Origin: Chloranthus sessilifolius
Lineage: Eukaryota > Streptophyta > Magnoliopsida > Chloranthales > Chloranthaceae
Direction of reading: 5' to 3'
DNA: 64,000 nucleotides
Assembly (NCBI GenBank): GCA_021018995.1
Contig: CM037591.1
Span: 7,942,001-8,006,000 of the forward strand
The first letter of the stretch is position 1, and the number at the start of each line of letters is the position of its first letter. Shown piece after piece: positions 1 to 10,067 of the stretch. The position numbers were made by a program, and so were the translations under genes. The notes beneath the pieces were generated by a model. That model had not been told where the DNA came from. It saw nothing but the letters and a program-made list of their open reading frames with translations, and ran no database searches.

Positions 1-147
1 TCTCGAGCAAATGCAACACCCACACATCACAGGTACCAAGTAAGTAGGGATAAATCTATGGCCAATGAAGCATTTTTGTATAGTTTTAAGCCTAGAGCTA
101 AAGACATCTGTGCTATGAGGATGAAGAGAATGGGGTTTTAAACCTAG

Positions 148-478
148 AGTTGTCAATCGGTCGGGTCAAGTGAAGTCGAGCACAAATTTTGGCTGTACCT
201 GACCTGACCCGATCAGCAATCGTATATGCTCGACCTGACCTGACCCGATGCTGGACCCGAAAACCCGACCCAACTAAAATCCTCTATTTTTCTGGAATTT
301 ATATATATAATATCGGGTGGGGCCAACTGACTCGAACCAAACTTTGCCCAAGCTGCCCAGAGCTGAATGTCGGGTAGGATGCTTCATGCCCAACCTGACC
401 TGACAAGTGAAGTTTATATGCCTGACCCGATAATAAGGTTAGGTCAGGTATTGGGTGGACCCAACCCATTGACAGCCT
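148..478. repeat. TIR-type MITE remnant, Gly/Pro-codon-like gacctgaccc repeats
   Basis: The ends are imperfect inverted copies (gttgtcaatcggtcgggt on the left; ccaacccattgacagc on the right). The inside is rich in cctgaccc/gggtcagg motifs. Related gacctgaccc stretches recur at 61450-61610 and 62405-62575. It looks like a hAT-type MITE, but no clean 8-bp target duplication is seen. Confidence 0.45.
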
Positions 479-537
479 TAGTCAAAACGGCACGTTCACT
501 TTACATTTTAGATTTATCTTATTACACCCATTTCGAC

Positions 538-1290
538 TAGGGGTGGAAATGGGCCGGGCTACCCTAGCCCGGCCCAATGGATTTGAACTAGGCTCAAGCT
601 TGGCCCAAGCCCATGATGGGATTATGACCCTAAGCCGAAGCCCGCCTCAGCCTGTCTAATTTATTTTCAAAATTACTTATTGAGTTCTATATTTATAGAC
701 ATTGAGACATTGATATATTTCAAATATCTATTAGGCTGCGTTTGGGTTAGCTCTTTGAGGGTAAAGAACAGCTCTTTTGCTCTTTGGCTCTTTGACTCCG
801 ACAGAAAAATGCTTTCATTTTTGATAATATAGCTCCTCGCCCCATTTTCTTTGATGGGAAGCTCTTTTAATTGATAAAATTGCTCTCTAATTACTCTCTG
901 TCAATACAAATAAAATCTGCTCTACCAGAGAGGAGACGGAGAACTACTTTTGCTCTTATAATAGCCAACTCAAATACAGCCTAATAAGAAGTTAATATTA
1001 TTCTTAGGAATGCCTAAAGTTTAACTAAAATCTATAGTTCTTTAAGGGTTTTTTGAAAAAATAAATATTACAAGTAAATTTTTTTAATATTACAAAAAAA
1101 TTCAATATAAATATTATATATGAGCACCCACTAGGCCTAAGGACTTAAGCCCAAGCTTGTCCCAATTAAATTTCGGACTTAAAGTGCTGCTCAAATCCAG
1201 CTGACAGGATTTATGTCAAGCCCAAACCCTCCTTAAATTAGATCGGGTCTAGTGGGCTGGGCCGGGCTACTCAGCCCTTTTCCACCCTTA
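538..1290. mobile_element. non-autonomous hAT-like element with GGGCCGGGCT subterminal repeats
   Basis: Terminal inverted repeats taggggtggaaatgggccgg and its counterpart at 1255-1290 (rc: taagggtggaaaagggct). Flanking 8-mers atttcgac and gttttgac agree at 6 of 8 positions, as expected for an old hAT target duplication. It has no coding capacity. A smaller MITE sits inside (732-983). A diverged relative starts near 47110. Confidence 0.55.
732..983. mobile_element. MITE nested in the hAT-like element
   Basis: Inverted ends taggctgcgtttgggttagc (left) and gccaactcaaatacagccta (right) enclose about 250 bp rich in gctctt motifs. The pattern is a common plant MITE end; the superfamily is not settled because the flanks give no clear duplication. 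Confidence 0.55.
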
Positions 1291-1857
1291 GTTTTGACCA
1301 ATGCTAGCGCATTTTGGTTAAGACTAATATTTTGAACCGTTTCGGTAATAAAAACGAGCCTAGCTAGAGCTGAGCACTCTATAGTTCAGCTAGAGTGGCT
1401 CGTTGACAGCACTACACATGGCACACAATCTTGTACCCAACAGATCTTGAGATCATATTTGGTTAAATTTTGATTCCACATGCCACATGTCCCAAAAGGT
1501 TATGTTTGATGTACGCTCATGATCATGTTCTTTTTTTGAGATACGTATGAGGTGGAATAAAACTTTGATTGTCGAATAATAAGCCCATAATCTCAAGATC
1601 TATTGTGCTCAAAGATCGTGACGAAAAATGATCTCCATCCTATGATTCAAAGAATTGAACGGTTTAAGTTTTAAGCACTTGAAACCCGGGTTGAGAAGAA
1701 GAATCTTGGGCAGTAATAAATGTACCCTGCAAATATAACGCCAAGAATAACTTCATTGCTTCTATATTTGGAAAGAAGATCTTACCTATCAATTGTATAC
1801 TAAATTTAGATATAACCATATAATTTTTAATTATTTCTTTTTGATTGATAAGCATAC

Positions 1858-1859
1858 CC

Positions 1860-1893
<34 letters not shown>

Positions 1894-1929
1894 GTGGACT
1901 TCCACTTGGAACCTTCGACGACGGTGACC

Positions 1930-1967
<38 letters not shown>

Positions 1968-1968
1968 T
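1858..1968. repeat. TA and CA microsatellites
   Basis: A (TA)n run from about 1860 passes into (CA)n at 1881-1892. A second (TA)n run at about 1932-1966 ends some 40 bp before the ATG at 2008 and could serve as a TATA-like element for that small gene (inference). Confidence 0.8.
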
Positions 1969-2007
1969 TTTTGCTCTCTTATTTTTCCTCCCTCAGACAA
2001 CAAAAAA

Positions 2008-2400
2008 ATGGCTTCTCTTGCTATATTATTTTTCCTTCTTCATATCATGCTCTCTCTTTCTTCTGATCAATCCTCTACCAATGCAAGCCTGGTTGCTGAT
2101 GATTTCTGCGTCGATGCTGATTGTTTGAACTTCAAATTCATCAACTACTCCAATGCGACGTCCGATTCCGGTTTCAAGTGCTACGGAGATCCGGTAACAA
2201 GCGTCAGAAAGATGGCATGCGCTACCGAAGTTGTATATGATCTTAGTACAATAGCTCTAAATGTGTTGATCAGTAGTAATGGGAGTAGATTTGGGTATCA
2301 TGGGTCTCCTCCTACTTCTTTGATTGCCATTTTCTTATTTTTGGGTCTGTACCTTATTTCCTGTACTTCCCCTAGTGGCATAGATGTTGGTGTATTTTAA
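2008..2400 (+). CDS. small putative secreted or GPI-anchored glycoprotein, family unknown
   Basis: I do not recognise the family. I chose the ATG at 2008 rather than an upstream in-frame ATG inside the TA repeat, because it has a strong plant start context (caaaaaaATGGC) and begins a clear signal peptide (MASLAILFFLLHIMLSLSS). The 130-residue product has five cysteines after the signal (FCVDADC, FKCYG, MACAT, ISCTS), four N-glycosylation sequons (NAS 25, NYS 46, NAT 49, NGS 91) and a hydrophobic segment near 104-119 that could be a GPI signal or membrane anchor. Alternatively it is the first exon of a longer gene, with residues after about 92 being intron. The coding signal is modest; it may be an orphan or a gene fragment. 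Confidence 0.45.
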   Translation: MASLAILFFLLHIMLSLSSDQSSTNASLVADDFCVDADCLNFKFINYSNATSDSGFKCYGDPVTSVRKMACATEVVYDLSTIALNVLISSNGSRFGYHGSPPTSLIAIFLFLGLYLISCTSPSGIDVGVF

Positions 2401-2414
2401 ACTTCAAAGTTTAA

Positions 2415-2583
2415 AGCTCTCTTTTTCTTGTTTTTCTACTATTAGAGAGTAGCCCACTAATTTTAGTCCCACATAGGAAAGAGCCAAGCACTTGGTTGTT
2501 CTTAGCTCTCTTTTTCTTGTTTTGCTACTATTCAAGAGTAGCCCACTAATTTTAGTCTCACATAGGAAAGAGTCAAGTCAAAT
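2415..2583. repeat. 89-bp tandem duplication after the small gene
   Basis: The segment starting agctctctttttcttgtttt recurs 89 bp later (2415 and 2504). Both copies carry agcccactaattttagtc and acataggaaagag, with few differences. It lies just 3' of the small reading frame. Confidence 0.8.
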
Positions 2584-2774
2584 CAACAGTCATGCCTGCT
2601 AAGTCCTTGTCACGTTGGTATATCACGCACGCTATTTTGGGAGGAAGGACTAATGGTTCTTTGGGATTTTTATTTTTTTCTCTTTTTCAAATTGTTTTGG
2701 GGAGACAAGTCAAATCAACAGTCGCGCCCGCTAAGTCCTCGTCACGTTGGCATGTCACGCACACTAGTTTGGGG
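2574..2774. repeat. dispersed direct repeat, about 70 bp, 132 bp apart
   Basis: caagtcaaatcaacagtc at 2574 and 2706 opens two copies that share gctaagtcc, gtcacgttgg and gtttgggg. The unit overlaps the end of the preceding 89-bp duplication, so this spot has duplicated more than once. Confidence 0.75.
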
Positions 2775-3240
2775 TGTTGTATGCCAACTCAACATTCTGC
2801 TTTCGCATATTAACGGAAGGTGACAATAGGAGTTTAGTTGATGAACTTATGTGTACTATAATCAATAATTTAGATACATTATTGATGATGGGGTGAAAGT
2901 TTAGGAGTTATTTGAAATTTTCCCTCATCTTAAATATTCTACCAATCTATTTATCTAAGGGTCTGATTGATAGCAGGAAAACTCCAAACAGAAAATAAAA
3001 TTAAATTCCTAGTTGATTTCATGCAAAATAATTTTACGCAGAAATAAAAATTTTATTGTTTGATTAGGCTTTCTCATAAATGATTTCTATTCGAAATTGA
3101 TTAGTCTATTTGGAATAGAATCTAGAGAAGGATTTTTTCCAAACAATAAAAAGATAGACCTTCAGACGCTATTATCCGAAAGAAAGAGAGCAGTTTTAAC
3201 CAAAATAGTACTGAAATGACCGGAAAAAAAACTTACTGTG

Positions 3241-3945
3241 TTGGTGAAAAACTCAATTTCAACCACCTAAACGGTTAAATTGATTTCCACCTAAAATGGC
3301 TTGCCCTGCTTGAGAACATAGCGGAAAAACGTTTGTTTCCTGATAGTAAAATCCAAAACCATGTCTTTAGTGCTTCTGCGTAATCACTACAAAATATGGC
3401 ATTTTGACCGGCAACATTTTTTACTGGCGGTTTAAAATTGCCGGGAATTATCATAAGCATAGCCTTTGCCTGACAGGTTTAAACCGCCGGCAAATGTTAA
3501 AAAATTAGACAATTTGCCGGTGGTTTGAAATTGCCCCCATGAAATTTTTTTGTAAAAGCAAGTTATAATTCTCACCTTTTCCCGGCAGCTAGAACTGTCG
3601 GGAAAGATAAATTATTGCCGGTGGATATATAACTGCCGGTGAAGCTTTCGGTGACGATTATTTCCTCAGTAGCTTCGTCGATGCCGGAAAAATAGTTACC
3701 AGCAAAGTCTGACTATTCAACGGCGGTTTTTGGCCGCCTGTAAATGACACAGTTTGTAGTGAATGCTCTTTTTTAAGGGAAGCGGGAAGCTATAAGGAAA
3801 AGCCAAAAGCTTACTTTTACCAAACAAGCTTCCTTATAGTGTTTCTAGCTTTTTACCGCCAAAAGCTGGAAAAAGCAGGGAAGCCGAGTTGTCAAACAGA
3901 GCCTTGGTGTGTGGAAATTGAGTTTTTCCACTGGACCTACTTAAT
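3241..3945. repeat. inverted-repeat pair flanking the CACTA element
   Basis: gtgaaaaactcaatttc near 3243 is matched in inverse orientation near 3914-3935 (ggaaattgagtttttccac). The pair encloses the CACTA mini-element. It may be the ends of an older MITE into which CACTA jumped; no target duplication is clear. Confidence 0.35.
3385..3761. mobile_element. non-autonomous CACTA (CMC) element, 377 bp
   Basis: Starts cactacaaaa and ends tttgtagtg. Flanked by the 3-bp target duplication aat (3382-3384, 3762-3764), as is standard for CACTA. The inside has many subterminal gccggcaa/ttgccggt motifs in both orientations, the expected layout of transposase-binding repeats. No coding capacity. Confidence 0.85.
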
Positions 3946-5590
3946 TTCCTTCCATCTCTTTATATCGCTATAAAACAAAAACATATGGATAAAAAAAAAA
4001 AAATTCCCACCAATATTTGCCATTTGTAAGTTACCAAATCCGCCTAAACAAAGTTTATAGCTTTCTTTTCTCTACACTGGCAAATATTTAAACCACCAAG
4101 TAAGAATTGGAGTGAATTTGAGCAAGAATAGTGAAGGAGAGGCTATAATTTGAGCATGCATTGATTGTTTCCAATTGGAATGAGTTCATCATTTTCATCA
4201 TCTATGGCTTTAATTCAAGTCGACAAGTGCTTGTTTCAATCATATAAATCTTGTAATATACAACAAAACCAAGAGGTTGATCAATATAAACTTCTTCATT
4301 AAGATACCTATTCAATAATGAAGACTTGATAAGGTTTCCATCTATTTTGAGATGTCAAAAAGTCAAAAAAACCAATACTTTTTAACACTTCCAATTTGAT
4401 AATAGGAAATGCCTATTGATAATCTCTTGCCGCTGCCTACAGATTTTTTTTACCAATCTTGCGTTCTAATTTTCAACCACTTCTTTTCAAATGAACTCTG
4501 TCATCAATTTGAATTCAAGCCTTTTTTTCCTTAATAAGGTTGCGTTTGGCAGCAATCCCAGCCGGAGCTTGCTTGCCCAGCGGGTTTTACCCACTCTTTG
4601 GCGGGGTACTGGTTCTGGACTGGTTCTTAACTTAAAACACCTGCCCGTCAGCGCTCTTGGGGCAGGGAGCTAATTTTCCAAACAGGCTTCCAAGCCCTAT
4701 TAAAGCCTTTCTGAAGCTGACGGCAGCTTCGAGAGCATTGCCTAACACAGTTTAAGTTTAGGGTAAAGGTAGCCTGGTACCATAGACCAAGTAACTTATC
4801 TAATCCCACACTAATTTGCAGCCACATGACACCCAATCACATGGTCTAGTGTCATGGATAAGAGAGTCTCAATGATCATAACTATTTTGTGAAAACAAAA
4901 TTAAAATATAAAATATAAAATTGCATAGTCAATGACATCAATCGTGGTGAGAAATGACCTGTAAAATCAATTGTGATTTTCCTGTTCATTTTAAGTGCAG
5001 TTGACTCTTAGACCGCAAGATTTTATTTATTTTCCTTTTAAATTTTTTTCACAAAATAATTATGAACTGCTCATTTTACATGATTGAGAGCCAAGTGGCT
5101 GCAAATTACTCATTCCCAGTTTATTGCAGCATCATTTTTGTATGTATCCCTATGCAGTGCACAGCTCTTTGTCTGCACTGAGTTGTACGGTTATTGTGGA
5201 AAAATTCTTTATTTAAAGTGAATAATTTGTCCCAAATCATGATTACTTATGAATTTATATAGATTTGAAAAAGACATTTGCAATAGGTCTTGATGAAAAG
5301 TTATATTTCTTACCAAAATAAAAAATAAAATACATTGTGATTACTTTTTTCCACTTTATTGCAGCATCATTTTTGTAATCTAATCAGATTACCCCTCCAA
5401 ATACAGCCTAAAAAACCATAATTTATGCACCAATGAAGTAAACAATGATACATATAGTGGGGTAAAGAAATTAACATGGGGTAGAAGATTAGGAACCAAA
5501 AGAACATAAAAAAAGGGGTACTTTTTTCTCTTCCGTTGTATCAGTTTTTTTCATTCTGTTCCACTCGAATCAACGTATTTAGCTTGATTT
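3946..5590. other. intergenic stretch 3' of MRS2-4, no gene seen
   Basis: AT-rich. Holds an A-run near 3991 and a MITE-like piece at about 4536-4690 (left gcgtttggcagc; right ccaaacaggc). A repeated phrase, ttattgcagcatcatttttgta, occurs near 5122 and 5361. Nothing coding is supported. Confidence 0.5.
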
Positions 5591-5847
5591 TTGAGTATGT
5601 TCAGGGGCGGCAGAATTGACAAACCAGTGACCGTTCCCGTCATCGATCATCACGGTGTCTCATATACCAACATGATCAATAGTTGCATATTGATCAATAT
5701 ACTTTCTTCAACTCTATTAAACGTTTTCCATCTTTTTTCGTTCTGGTTTGATCAAGTATTTTCGAAGTTCACAGGTATTGAATGAAATATGATTCCTTAT
5801 AGAACCACCTGAAAACCTTAGTGGTGAAATGGTTTTGCCAACACCGA

Positions 5848-6126
5848 TTACGAGCCTAGTAGCTTCTTCCATCTCGCGTAGCCTATAATGAAGAGAAAAA
5901 GCAAGAAGCAGACAGCTGAAGTGCCTCCGATGATGGGGCCAAAGATGCCACTGATTTTGTACAACGAGCATGGGATGTTCATACCAAACATCCCAGCTAT
6001 GAGAGTCTCTATGGCTATGGCAAAGGATGCGATGGTCAACGTCAGCTGGAGCTGGATGAGTTCATTTCTCTGGTTATCAAGTTGGATGTTTACGTAGTCT
6101 TCTGTGTCATCAATGTATTCACGAAC
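5848..6126 (-). CDS. MRS2-4: MRS2-4 coding exon 4 (membrane segments, GMN motif)
   Basis: 279 nt: 92 residues and TAA. Acceptor gtttaacag at 6135-6127. Starts [20 protein letters not shown], followed by [10 protein letters not shown], the first membrane helix ([17 protein letters not shown]), GMN, a short loop ([10 protein letters not shown]), the second membrane helix and [10 protein letters not shown]. The GMN tripeptide forms the ion selectivity loop in the CorA family. Confidence 0.96.
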   Translation of the reverse strand, partial: VREYIDDTEDYVNIQLDNQRNELIQLQLTLTIASFAIAIETLIAGMFGMNIPCSLYKISGIFGPIIGGTSAVCFLLFLFIIGYARWKKLLGS

Positions 6127-9100
6127 CTGTTAAACAACGGAAACAAAATAGACTTCCACGTAAACTACGAGAAGATACCGGAGCTAGGAGATCAATATAT
6201 ATGATATCAAGGTATCTCAGAATTCTATTTAGAAAACATGTTTATACTAGAGAAATTAACTTATGCAATCTCAGATTACCCATAAAAAAAGGACCTGACG
6301 TGTCCGTCATTTAAACACCAAAATTGTGTTTAAGTGATTTTTACACCATCAATGGTTTTAAGATGTGGGTGATCCGTACCGTCAAAGTGATATATCATAG
6401 ATTGAAGTGCAACAGGCCCAAAAATGGTGCTTTAGGTAGATTTAAACCATCCGATCTGTGGCCTATAACATCAACCATTGTTTTTAGTTTTAATGGCTGA
6501 TATTACAGTTCATGGTTTACATCCACTTAGGCATATTTCTTTGGGCTGAAACATGTTCCAACGATAGATTGCCACTTGGACAATTTAGATTGATCATAGA
6601 TGTGTGCAATGATAAATCACCTTCAATGATGTGAGATACAAATCTAAGTTTAATGGTGTAAGATCATTTAAACACTATTTTGGTGTTTAAATGTTAGCCA
6701 GGAGCCATTATCCCTAAATAAAAATGAATTTTTTTTAAAAATTTTTACAAGGCATAGAAAGTAACGTATTTAATGATAGTATTTACATAAACATATAGAA
6801 TATGTAGATTCAAAATGCCAATAATTAGATATGGCACCCAATTAATCATGATTATCATTGCTGCCTTGTCCTATATCATTTTGGATTTAGATATGAAGGA
6901 CGATAAAGTTAAATGTTGGCATAGTAGATGCAGTTGCCATTAAGAGCAAGAGAATGGTTTCATAAAGGTAGTGGGAGCAGGCAGAATTGACATTCCGGAG
7001 TGGGAGTAATGCCTTGGGTTCCTGCCACTAAGCAACCGACGGAGCTGTGATCATGATCACTGCTGTCCAAATTGCTCATTTTGTTAGAAATTATTGCTCT
7101 AAACGGTAACTATTATAGCTTCGCATTTGGATCTTAAAACTTGATCATATAAATGATATAGTAACTACGAATCATGAATGTTATGCATTTTATATCTGTT
7201 AATTCCATCACCTAAATATAACAATACTTGGATGCTGAACTTTTTCTAATCCATAAAGAACTAAAGATTCATTGCTAATTCTGGTATGTATAAGAAAAGA
7301 GAGCGCCAACCTCCCATAACTATATGCTGTAGTGTCTGAAATGGTAATGGCTTCCTAAAAATAGAATAAACCTGAGACACCACAAGTTCTAACATATCAT
7401 ATATCTCTTCAAAACAAGAGTATTTTAGTAGGAAATGTGTGGTAACTCACTGTAAGAATAGACAATGGATGATTCTTAATATGATGCTGAATAAAGCTTC
7501 AAAAATCATCATATTTTTATTAATTCCATATAACAATTATTGTTTGACATTCTACTTCACAATATTCCCTGGAAGTCCTATATTGTACAAAACCAGTCGA
7601 ATCAAATAATGTTGCTTACAGATGATGTCAAATCCTCACTATTCTCCCCAATTTTATTTTAAATATATCATCAACAAACTTATCAATATTCAATCAGAAG
7701 AGATTTTGGGTTATTTATGATTAAGATAAGTGGTGTTAATGGTGGTAATAGGGTTGAAAACAGAGTAGTAGGTTTAGAGTTAGGGAGATCAGAGAAGAGA
7801 TGAGAAAGAAATTATGAGAAGGCTTAGTGAGTCAAGTGGTCCTCAGTAGAATTTACATTAAATTGACAATATTACATACACGCCCAAGAATACTACAGAC
7901 ACCCCATTACTAATATATTAATACACATGCTAACACTCCCCTCAAGCTGGAGCATAGATATCCAACATGCCCAGCTTGACAACCACATCATGCAGAATAC
8001 TGTGCCCAACAGCCTTAGTCAATACGTCTGTTAGTTGATATGAGGATGCAACATCAATAAGCACTAAGGGCATATCCCAAACCCTTTCCTTGACGAAATG
8101 AATGTCAACTTCAATGTGTTTCGTTGTTCCTTGAAGTACCGAATCTGAAGCAATCTTCTCAGAAACGTCATTATCACAATGAAGCGGGATGGAAATGCTA
8201 GTGGGAAAGCTCAACTCATAAAGAAGAGAACACAACCATAAAATCTCGCAAGTACCATGTGTAATGGCATGATATTCCGCCTCTACGCTAGGCCGGGTGA
8301 ACACTAGCAGTTACCACAGAGAAAATCATAATAACCTGAAGTAGAGTGCCGATCCGTGACAGACCCATCCCAGTCAGCATCAGTGTATCAAGAAATGCTC
8401 AGGTGACCATATGAACGATGACAGTCCCCAACTTGGGCTAGTTTTGAGGTGCTGAGGAATACGATGGACAACAACAAGATGAGGAGTGCGAGGCGCATAC
8501 ATAAACTAGTTGACTAAGCTAACCGCAAAAGTAATATCTGCTCTAGTAAGAGTAAGATAAATCAAGCAGCCCACCAAACGTTGATACTTATAGGGATCAG
8601 GGAGATGTAGCTGGCTTACAGTCAAACATTCCTGTCACTAAAAAGATCAATAGTATACTTCCATTATGAGCATGGTAGTCAAGGTAACACCATGGCAAAT
8701 GACGATGAATTCGCCATATGAACAGAAATGGCGGCAATGGTGAAATGGCAACACTATGGCAAAATGACATCATGGCGTCGCCATGGCGCTATTTATAAAA
8801 TTGACATAATAATTTATATTATAATAAGTTATAATTTTATAAACTATAAGTTATAATGCCTATAAATTAACTTATATGCAAGGTAGTTAAGGCAGTGTGG
8901 TGAGGTCATAGCGAAGAGGCTCGCCATGCCATGGCGAGGCTATATATTATTTTCTAATTTCATTTATTTATTAAAAATTAGATAATTAAGAATCAATAAT
9001 ATTATATATTTATATCATTACATGGGAGCTACAATCGACACATGAGATTTGAAGGCCATGGTGTAAAGATTTGATATTTTAAAATCTTTCTTTTGCCACG

Positions 9101-10019
9101 TGAAAAAGAAAGACTTGTTATTTTTCGTATCTATGCCATGTGAAACACAATCAAAGCCGTCTGATTTGAAGGCCATGGTGTGAAGATCTTTTTGCCAAAG
9201 TTTGGCACTAAAAGTGATCTCTATCATCTGATTCAACATATTCAAAGACAATCATTTGATTCAATGGTTGACTGAGACAAATCAGATGATAAAGATCATG
9301 TTTTGTGCCATCTTTGGCTGCAAATTTTTTTACATGATTGCCTTCAAATTAAATGGCTTTGATGGTGTTCCATGTGGCACAGTTCCCAAACGATATTGAG
9401 TATTTCTTTTTACTCAAAACTCAAGCTTATTGGTGGATGTGGACCATCCATTTGATGAACTTTAATATCAGCCATTGAAAGTAAGAACAAAGACTGTATT
9501 AAAGTTCGCAGTTGGGATTACCAATGGCAGCCATTGAAAATCTGACGCCTACAAGGGTCAATCTCCATCTATTAAACACCAACTTGGTGTTTAAATGACT
9601 TATTCATCACTTTAATGGTGCACGATCAGTTAAACACAAGCTTTTGTGTTTCGATTTCATTTACTTGAACTTAGGTTATAAGTTCTAACTTAAGTTATAA
9701 CTTATAACTTACAAGAGTTCAAAATTATAACTTATAAACAAAATGTGCTATCATTTATAATTTATAATCATTTATCTTACAACTCAAAAAATATATATAT
9801 ATAATCAGTTATCTTACAAAATTAGCACCATTTTTTAAAAAAATTAATCGATTGTCAAATAGCATCTATAGTGGCGCCATGGCGCTATACCGCCATGGCG
9901 TGGCCATTTGGAGACTTACGCCATGTACCTCAATATGGCGATTTCCCTCACCATTCGCCATGGCGACGCCTTGACAACCATGCTTATAAGTTATAATACT
10001 TATAATTTAAAAGTTATCA

Positions 10020-10067
<48 letters not shown>

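Noticed and set aside
5717-5971. Minus-strand frame overlapping exon 4, and the plus-strand frame 5888-6097
   Set aside because: Shadows of the MRS2-4 exon in other frames; only the frame with GMN and [10 protein letters not shown] matches the family.
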